Source of the DNA: an uncultured Clostridia bacterium
GTDB lineage: Bacteria; Bacillota; Clostridia; Oscillospirales; Oscillospiraceae
Length of the DNA: 64,000 nucleotides
Reading direction: 5' to 3'
NCBI GenBank assembly: GCA_945864305.1
Contig: CAMBAJ010000001.1
Location: forward strand, 22,961-86,960
Part shown: positions 58,733 through 64,000 of the stretch, piece by piece
Numbering within the stretch: the first letter of the stretch is position 1
How the letters are laid out: every line of letters begins with the position of its first letter
The notes under the pieces: generated by a model
The model's input: only the letters and a program-made list of their open reading frames with translations
Told to the model about the DNA's origin: nothing
Databases searched by the model: none
Position numbers and translations under genes: made by a program

Positions 58733-60103
58733 GTGATCTTAAAAACAAGACTGTTTGGCCATGTCTATGAGTTCAAATCTGTCCGAGAGGTCATGGCTAA
58801 AGCAAATGAGGAAAAATCCGGCGACAAACTGGCAGGTATTGCCGCTGAAACCGCAGAGGAAAGAGTCGCGGCAAAGGTCGTGCTTTCCAATCTGACTGTG
58901 AATGATGTTCGCAACAGCCCCGCTGTTCCCTATGAGGAGGACGAGGTTACCCGCATCATTCAGGATGACGTAAACGAGACGATTTACAACACGTTTAAAA
59001 ACTGGACCATGGCAGAACTCCGCGAGTGGATTCTGGACGAGAGGACCACTGGCGATATGATCAAGCGGCTGTCCCGCGGCCTGACCAGTGAGGTTGTCGC
59101 CGGTGTCTGCAAGCTGATGAGCAACCTGGACCTGATCTACGCAGCTAAAAAGATTCGTGTGTCCGCGCACTGCAACACGACAATCGGTCTGCCCGGCACC
59201 TTCTCCTCCAGACTGCAGCCCAACCATACCACCGATGATCCCACCGGCATTATTGCCTCCGTGATGGAAGGCCTGTCCCTTGGCTGTGGTGACGCCGTCA
59301 TCGGCCTGAACCCCGTGGATGATTCCGTGGAGAGCGTGGCCCGCATTCTGAAGATGTTTGACGAGTTCAAGAATAAGTGGGAGATCCCCACCCAGATCTG
59401 CGTGCTGGCCCATGTTACCACCCAGACAGCTGCTGCTCAGAAGTTCGGCGCTCCCATGGACCTGATGTTCCAGTCCATCGCCGGCTCCCAGAAGGGCAAC
59501 GAGGCCTTCGGCCTGACCGCCGATATGCTGACGGAAGGCCGTGCCACTATGCTGTCCCGCGGCACCAGCACCGGCCCCAACGTCATGTACTTCGAGACCG
59601 GCCAAGGCTCCGAGCTGTCCTCCGACGCCCACAACGGCTGGGACCAGGTTACCATGGAGGCCCGTTGCTACGGCTTCGCCAAGCGCTTCCAGCCCTTCCT
59701 GGTCAATACCGTCGTCGGCTTCATTGGCCCCGAGTATCTGTATGATTCCAAGCAGGTCACCCGTGCCGGTCTGGAAGATCACTTTATGGGCAAGCTGACC
59801 GGTATCCCCATGGGATGCGATGCCTGCTATACCAACCACATGAAGGCCGACCAGAATGACATTGAGAACCTGGCTACCCTGTTGGTCGCGGCTGGCTGCA
59901 ACTACATCATGGGCGTTCCCCAGGGCGATGACTGCATGCTGATGTATCAGTGCACCGGCTACCATGAGGCTGCCGCTCTGCGTGAGGTCTTCGGCCTGCG
60001 GCCCATTAAGGAATTCGATATGTGGCTGGAGAAGATGGGCTTCTCTGAAAATGGTAAGCTGACCCCCAAGGCGGGCGACGCTTCCGTGTTCTTGAAACGA
60101 TAA
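58733..60103 (+). CDS. eutB: Ethanolamine ammonia-lyase large subunit
   Basis: 456-residue catalytic subunit, converting ethanolamine to acetaldehyde and ammonia with adenosylcobalamin. ILKTRLFGHVYEFKSVREVMAKANEEKSGDKLAGIAAE, PGTFSSRLQPNHTTDDP, CGDAVIGLNPVDDSVES and DQNDIENLATLLVAAGCNYIMGVPQGDDCMLMYQ are conserved. GTG 58733 lies 8 bp after GAGAGG. Codon use is strongly biased towards C-ending codons, as in highly expressed genes. Confidence 0.97.
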   Translation: MILKTRLFGHVYEFKSVREVMAKANEEKSGDKLAGIAAETAEERVAAKVVLSNLTVNDVRNSPAVPYEEDEVTRIIQDDVNETIYNTFKNWTMAELREWILDERTTGDMIKRLSRGLTSEVVAGVCKLMSNLDLIYAAKKIRVSAHCNTTIGLPGTFSSRLQPNHTTDDPTGIIASVMEGLSLGCGDAVIGLNPVDDSVESVARILKMFDEFKNKWEIPTQICVLAHVTTQTAAAQKFGAPMDLMFQSIAGSQKGNEAFGLTADMLTEGRATMLSRGTSTGPNVMYFETGQGSELSSDAHNGWDQVTMEARCYGFAKRFQPFLVNTVVGFIGPEYLYDSKQVTRAGLEDHFMGKLTGIPMGCDACYTNHMKADQNDIENLATLLVAAGCNYIMGVPQGDDCMLMYQCTGYHEAAALREVFGLRPIKEFDMWLEKMGFSENGKLTPKAGDASVFLKR

Positions 60104-60121
60104 GGAAAGGGGGCGCAGACA

Positions 60122-61039
60122 ATGGCAGAAAAAGATTTACGAGCAATTATTGAACAAGTCCTGATGGAGATGAATCTTGCTGACAACCTGGGCTCCGCGC
60201 CGAAGGCAGAGCCTGCCTCTACGGAGGAGAAATGCGCGGACGAGGGTTTCCAGGGTGTGACCTCCAAGGTCGAGGAGGGCGAACTGCCCGATATTACCCA
60301 GATTGACATCCGCAAGCAGTATCTGGTGGAAAACCCGGAGCACCGCGACGAGTACGCCGAGCTGAAGATGGCAGCTCCCTGCCGCCTGGGCATCGGCAAG
60401 GCCGGCGCACGCTATAAGACGCTGCCCCAGTTGGAGTTCCGTGCGGCTCATTCCGCCGCACAGGACGCCGTGTTCAACGACGTGGATCACGAGTTCGTTG
60501 AGAAGATGGGCCTGTTCACGGTTCAGACCCAGTGCGACAGCAAGGATACTTACCTGACCCGTCCTGATCTGGGCCGCAAGCTGAGTGATGAGGCTGTGGA
60601 GACCATCAAGGCCAAGTGCAAGAAGAATCCCACTGTGCAGATCTACGTGGCTGACGGCCTGTCTTCCGCTTCCGTGGCCGCCAACATCGGCGACCTGCTG
60701 CCCGCCATCATGCAGGGCCTGAAGAGCTACAACATCGATGTGGGCACGCCCTTCTTCGTGAAGTACGGCCGTGTCGGCGTGATGGACCAGATTTCCGAGG
60801 TGCTGGGCGCCACGGTCACCTGCACCCTGATTGGTGAGCGTCCCGGCCTGATTACGGCAGAGTCCATGTCCGCCTATATTGCGTATAAGGCGACTGTCGG
60901 TATGCCCGAGGCACGGCGCACCGTCGTGTCCAATATCCACCGTGCCGGTACCATTCCCGCTGAGGCTGGTGCCCATATCGCTGAAATCATCAAGATCATG
61001 CTGGACAAGAAGGCCAGTGGTACTGATCTGAAGCTGTAA
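60122..61039 (+). CDS. eutC: Ethanolamine ammonia-lyase small subunit
   Basis: 305-residue subunit that completes the cobalamin site. PDITQIDIRKQYLVENPEHRDEYAELKMAAPCRLGIGKAGARYKT, DGLSSASVAANIGDLLPAIMQGL and TLIGERPGLITAESMSAYIAYKATVGMPEARRTVVSNIH are typical. The N-terminal ~50 residues, with an amphipathic helix then an acidic linker, may target the enzyme to the microcompartment. Confidence 0.97.
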   Translation: MAEKDLRAIIEQVLMEMNLADNLGSAPKAEPASTEEKCADEGFQGVTSKVEEGELPDITQIDIRKQYLVENPEHRDEYAELKMAAPCRLGIGKAGARYKTLPQLEFRAAHSAAQDAVFNDVDHEFVEKMGLFTVQTQCDSKDTYLTRPDLGRKLSDEAVETIKAKCKKNPTVQIYVADGLSSASVAANIGDLLPAIMQGLKSYNIDVGTPFFVKYGRVGVMDQISEVLGATVTCTLIGERPGLITAESMSAYIAYKATVGMPEARRTVVSNIHRAGTIPAEAGAHIAEIIKIMLDKKASGTDLKL

Positions 61040-61060
61040 AAATATTGGGAGGTATTCATT

Positions 61061-61711
61061 ATGAAACGAGATCCGCTGCCTGCTCATGTTCTGGCAACCA
61101 GACTGATCCCCAACGTTTCCCCCGACATGGCCAAGGAATTCGGCCTGACCCCCGACCAGAAGTCTCTGGCTCTGATCACCGCTGACTGCGATGATGTTAC
61201 TTATACTGCGCTGGACGAAGCTACCAAGAAGGCTGACTGCAAGGTCGTTTACGCCAAGAGCTTCTACGGCGGCGCCGCCAATGCCAACACCGCTCTGGCC
61301 GGCGAGATCATCGGCATTCTGGCCGCTCCCAATCCCGCCGAGGCCAAGGCTGGCCTGGAAGCTGCCGTAGACATGATTGAGAATGTCTGCCACTTTGTTT
61401 CCGCCAATGACGATGACAGTATCTGCTACTATGCTCACTGCATCTCCAGAACTGGCTCCTATCTGTCTGAGGGCTGTGGCATTCCCGAGGGCGAGGCGAT
61501 TGCCTATCTGATTGCTCCTCCTCTGGAGGCTATGTATGGCGTCGATGCCGCTCTGAAGGCTGCCGACGTGCGGATGTGCGTGCTGTACGCGCCTCCCTCT
61601 GAGACGAACTTCGGCGGTGCTCTGCTGACCGGCAGCCAGTCCGCCTGCAAGTCTGCCTGCGATGCTTTCGCCGCTGCCGTTGAGTCTGTGGCTGACCGTC
61701 CCAAGGAGTAA
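61061..61711 (+). CDS. eutL: Microcompartment shell protein EutL
   Basis: 216-residue tandem BMC (trimer) with a gateable central pore. PLPAHVLATRLIPNVSPDMAKEFGL, YAKSFYGGAANANTALAGEIIGILAAPNPAEAKAGL and YYAHCISRTGSYLSEGCGIPEGEAIAYLIAPPLEAMYGVDAALKAADV are diagnostic of EutL. Confidence 0.96.
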   Translation: MKRDPLPAHVLATRLIPNVSPDMAKEFGLTPDQKSLALITADCDDVTYTALDEATKKADCKVVYAKSFYGGAANANTALAGEIIGILAAPNPAEAKAGLEAAVDMIENVCHFVSANDDDSICYYAHCISRTGSYLSEGCGIPEGEAIAYLIAPPLEAMYGVDAALKAADVRMCVLYAPPSETNFGGALLTGSQSACKSACDAFAAAVESVADRPKE

Positions 61712-61751
61712 TGCGGGGCGCGTCCTGCGCAACTCTTGAAGGGAGGCACTT

Positions 61752-62351
61752 ATGAAAGCATTGGGTATGATTGAGACCCGGGGCCTAGTGGCGGCCATTG
61801 AAGCGGCCGACGCCATGGTGAAAGCCGCCAATGTGACGCTGACCAATAAGGAACACATCGGCGGCGGTCTGGTGACTGTGATGGTGCGCGGTGATGTAGG
61901 CGCCGTAAAGGCGGCTACGGATGCTGGCGCCGCGGCGGCTGAGCGTGTGGGCGAACTGGTGTCCGTCCATGTGATTGCCCGTCCCCACGAAGAGCTGGAG
62001 GGCATCCTGGGGCCAACCCCCACGGCTGCCCCAGCCGATCATCCGGTCAGTCCTCGAAAGCCCGATCAGGAACCCGCCAGGGAAGGGGAAACCCCCGCAG
62101 CCAGCCCGCGGCAGGAAGCCTCCGCCAGCGAGGAAGCTGAAGCAGCAGAGGAAGTGCCCGCCGGAGGAGATGCAGAGACCCCGCTCGCTCTGGAGGACCT
62201 CTCCCCCGAGAACCTGGCAAACATGACTGTTGTAAAGCTGCGGTCTGTTGCCCGCCATCTGGACGTGGATAACATGACCCGTAAGGAGATTCGCTTCGCC
62301 AATAAGGAGGATCTGCTCCGGGCGATTACGGAGTTCCTCCAGAGAAACTGA
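61752..62351 (+). CDS. BMC-domain shell protein with C-terminal Rho-N/SAP-like domain
   Basis: 199 residues. Residues 1-85 are a canonical BMC domain ([54 protein letters not shown]). Residues ~95-145 are a Pro/Ala/Glu-rich linker. Residues ~150-198 ([47 protein letters not shown]) look like a Rho-N or SAP-type helical domain that binds nucleic acid. The layout parallels EutK/PduK, whose extra domain differs. Possible role: linking shell to nucleic acid or to an internal scaffold. Confidence 0.88.
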   Translation: MKALGMIETRGLVAAIEAADAMVKAANVTLTNKEHIGGGLVTVMVRGDVGAVKAATDAGAAAAERVGELVSVHVIARPHEELEGILGPTPTAAPADHPVSPRKPDQEPAREGETPAASPRQEASASEEAEAAEEVPAGGDAETPLALEDLSPENLANMTVVKLRSVARHLDVDNMTRKEIRFANKEDLLRAITEFLQRN

Positions 62352-62394
62352 CTGGGAGCTTTTCAACGAGTTTGACCGATAGGAGATTTATAGC

Positions 62395-63876
62395 ATGCAA
62401 TTGATCGATAAAGACTTACTGTCCATGCAGGAAGTCCGGGAATTGGTCGAAGCCGCCAAGAAGGCGCAGAGGGAATTGGCCGAGATGGATCAGGCACAGG
62501 TGGACCGCATCGTGCACGCCATCGCTGACGCCGGTGTCCGCAACGCCAGACGGCTGGCGCAGATGGCCAATGAGGATACGGGCTTCGGTGTTGTAGACGA
62601 CAAGGTCATTAAAAATGTGTTCGCCAGCCGCGGCGTATACGAGCACATCAAGGACATGAAGACGATTGGAGAAATCTCCAGAGACAAGGAGAAGGGACTG
62701 CGTGTTCTCGCTGTCCCCATGGGCGTGATTGCGGGCCTGCTGCCCTCCACGAACCCCACCTCCACGGCACTTTACAAGGCGGAGATTGCCATTAAAGCTG
62801 GCAATGCCATCGTTTTCTCTCCCCATCCCGCCGCACTGCGCTGCAGCCTGGAGACGGTGAAGGTCATCCGGCAGGCCATCGCGGAGGCGGGCGGCAATGA
62901 GGACCTGGTGTCCTGCATTACCATTCCCACCATGGAGGCTACCGACAACCTGATGCGCCACCGGGATGTGGCCATGATTCTGGCAACAGGCGGCTCCGCC
63001 ATGGTCCGCGCGGCTTATTCCTCCGGCACTCCCGCCATCGGCGTGGGTCCCGGCAACGGCCCCGCGTACCTGGAGAAGACCTGTGATCTGAAGCTGGCTG
63101 TCAAGCGTATCATGGATTCCAAGACTTTCGACAACGGCACCATCTGTGCGTCTGAGCAGTCCATTATCTGCGATGAGGACATGGTGGATGCTGTTCGGCA
63201 GGAGATGGAGGCACAGGGCGCCTACTTCCTGGACGAAGCCGAGCGTGCTCAGTTGGGCCGCTTCATCCTCCGGGCAAACGGCACCATGAATCCCCAGATT
63301 GTCGGTCGCAGCGTCAAGGTCATCGCTGATCTGGCCGGCCTGGACCGGGTGCCCGCTACGGCACGGGTTCTGGTTGCCAAGGAGGACGGCGTTGGCCGTG
63401 GACATCCGTATTCCAACGAGAAGCTGGCTCCCATTCTGGGTTTCTATACCGGCAAGGACTACAAGGATGTGTGCAGCAAGGTATGTGAGATCCTGCACTA
63501 TGAAGGCGCGGGACACACCTTCTCCATGCATACCAAAGATGACGCCATGGTGGATTACTTTGCCAAGCGTGTTCCCGCATCCCGCATTATGGTCAATACC
63601 CCCAGCGCGCTGGGCGGTATCGGCGGTACCACCTCTCTGCAGCCGGCCCTGACACTGGGCTGCGGTGCCATCGGCGGTTCCGCTACTTCCGAGAATGTGG
63701 GTCCCATGCATCTGATGAACAAGCGGTATGTGGCGTTTGGCATGAAGGAACTGGACGACATCAAGGCGACGATCCCCAGCTGCAAGGACGGCATCTGCAA
63801 TGTCGCTCCCGATTTGAGCAGTGTGGATGTGGACGCCATTGTCCAAAGCGTCATCAGCAAGCTGAAAGCTCTATGA
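62395..63876 (+). CDS. eutE: CoA-acylating acetaldehyde dehydrogenase EutE
   Basis: 493-residue enzyme converting acetaldehyde to acetyl-CoA with NAD. VLAVPMGVIAGLLPSTNPTSTALYKAEIAIKAGNAIVFSPHPAA, the NAD-binding ILATGGSAMVRAAYSSGTPAIGVGPGN, and the catalytic Cys in DNGTICASEQS are intact. The N-terminal helix (LSMQEVRELVEAAKKAQRELAEM) resembles an encapsulation peptide but is separated from the core by only a short linker. It ends with a charged C-terminal helix. Confidence 0.95.
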   Translation: MQLIDKDLLSMQEVRELVEAAKKAQRELAEMDQAQVDRIVHAIADAGVRNARRLAQMANEDTGFGVVDDKVIKNVFASRGVYEHIKDMKTIGEISRDKEKGLRVLAVPMGVIAGLLPSTNPTSTALYKAEIAIKAGNAIVFSPHPAALRCSLETVKVIRQAIAEAGGNEDLVSCITIPTMEATDNLMRHRDVAMILATGGSAMVRAAYSSGTPAIGVGPGNGPAYLEKTCDLKLAVKRIMDSKTFDNGTICASEQSIICDEDMVDAVRQEMEAQGAYFLDEAERAQLGRFILRANGTMNPQIVGRSVKVIADLAGLDRVPATARVLVAKEDGVGRGHPYSNEKLAPILGFYTGKDYKDVCSKVCEILHYEGAGHTFSMHTKDDAMVDYFAKRVPASRIMVNTPSALGGIGGTTSLQPALTLGCGAIGGSATSENVGPMHLMNKRYVAFGMKELDDIKATIPSCKDGICNVAPDLSSVDVDAIVQSVISKLKAL

Positions 63877-63903
63877 GCCGATAACGAATAGGAGGAACTT
63901 ATT

Positions 63904-64000
63904 ATGGCAAGCAATATGCAGGCACTGGGCATGATCGAGACCAAGGGTCTCGTTGCCTCTATCGAAGCCGCCGATGCAATGGTGAAGGCGGCAAACGTGA
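63904..64000 (+). CDS. eutM: BMC shell protein EutM-like (partial, right edge)
   Basis: Only the first 32 codons are present: [20 protein letters not shown] and a continuation [18 protein letters not shown] lies just upstream of ATG 63904. It closely resembles the first residues of the BMC protein at 61752, so it is a paralogous hexameric shell subunit. Confidence 0.88.
   Translation, partial: MASNMQALGMIETKGLVASIEAADAMVKAANV

Overview
The window looks like a chromosomal segment of a spore-forming, anaerobic, high-G+C gut Firmicute of the Oscillospiraceae type (Flavonifractor/Intestinimonas/Pseudoflavonifractor-like). The evidence is the yabO-yabP-yabQ-divIC-yabR sporulation/division block, clostridial-type gene orders, Spo0A-box-like sites, the fully anaerobic cobalamin pathway and a Firmicutes-type ethanolamine locus with an ANTAR regulator. 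The species assignment is inference; no 16S gene is present.

Layout. 1-12.8 kb is a housekeeping block on the plus strand: relA (cut by the left edge), dtd, a metallo-beta-lactamase hydrolase, hemZ, a uridine-kinase-like kinase, a zinc-ribbon protein, purine nucleoside phosphorylase, a SpoVB-like flippase, mazG, hup, rqcP, yabP, yabQ, divIC, an S1 protein, hpf and a PIN/NYN-like protein. gapA lies on the minus strand (12.9-13.9 kb). It is divergent from a histidine-kinase-like ATPase that lacks the phospho-accepting histidine and has two tandem Spo0A-box-like sites at its promoter. mnmA, an unlisted 25-codon minus-strand gene and two tRNAs (Leu-UAA, initiator Met) follow.

16.63-24.24 kb is a 7.6-kb integrative element in the 3' half of the initiator tRNA gene, bounded by a perfect 52-bp direct repeat. 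It carries a tyrosine integrase, a DUF6809-like gene, a GC-rich hairpin region that may be an origin of transfer, and accessory genes. These are a three-helix membrane protein resembling putative abortive-infection proteins, a 428-residue stand-alone derivative of the PolC polymerase core that appears to have lost the catalytic aspartates, and a WYL regulator followed by a PDDEXK_4-type nuclease. The element is a plausible small defence island; the PolC-derived protein is the most novel item in the window.

24.4-48.8 kb is one long plus-strand cobalamin unit: promoter, cobalamin riboswitch, attenuator, then Cys-rich small protein, btuFCD-like uptake, sirC, cobA-hemD fusion, cbiMNQO cobalt uptake, and cbiK-D-L-F-G-H-J-ET-A, cobT-U-S, a CobU-like fragment, cobC, cbiB, cobD, cbiP, cbiC. 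Nearly all genes overlap or abut. A terminator closes it. A decayed IS200-like transposase, a DUF2284 protein and an Eis-like acetyltransferase follow.

52.2-64 kb (right edge) is an ethanolamine-utilisation/microcompartment locus: iron alcohol dehydrogenase, eutS, eutP, eutV, eutW, eutA, eutB, eutC, eutL, a BMC protein with a C-terminal nucleic-acid-binding-like domain, eutE and the start of an eutM-like gene. Three dual-hairpin ANTAR elements overlapping terminators precede the dehydrogenase, eutS and eutA; their loops read GAYGUA. EutBC needs adenosylcobalamin, so the neighbouring cobalamin block supplies the cofactor of this catabolic pathway.
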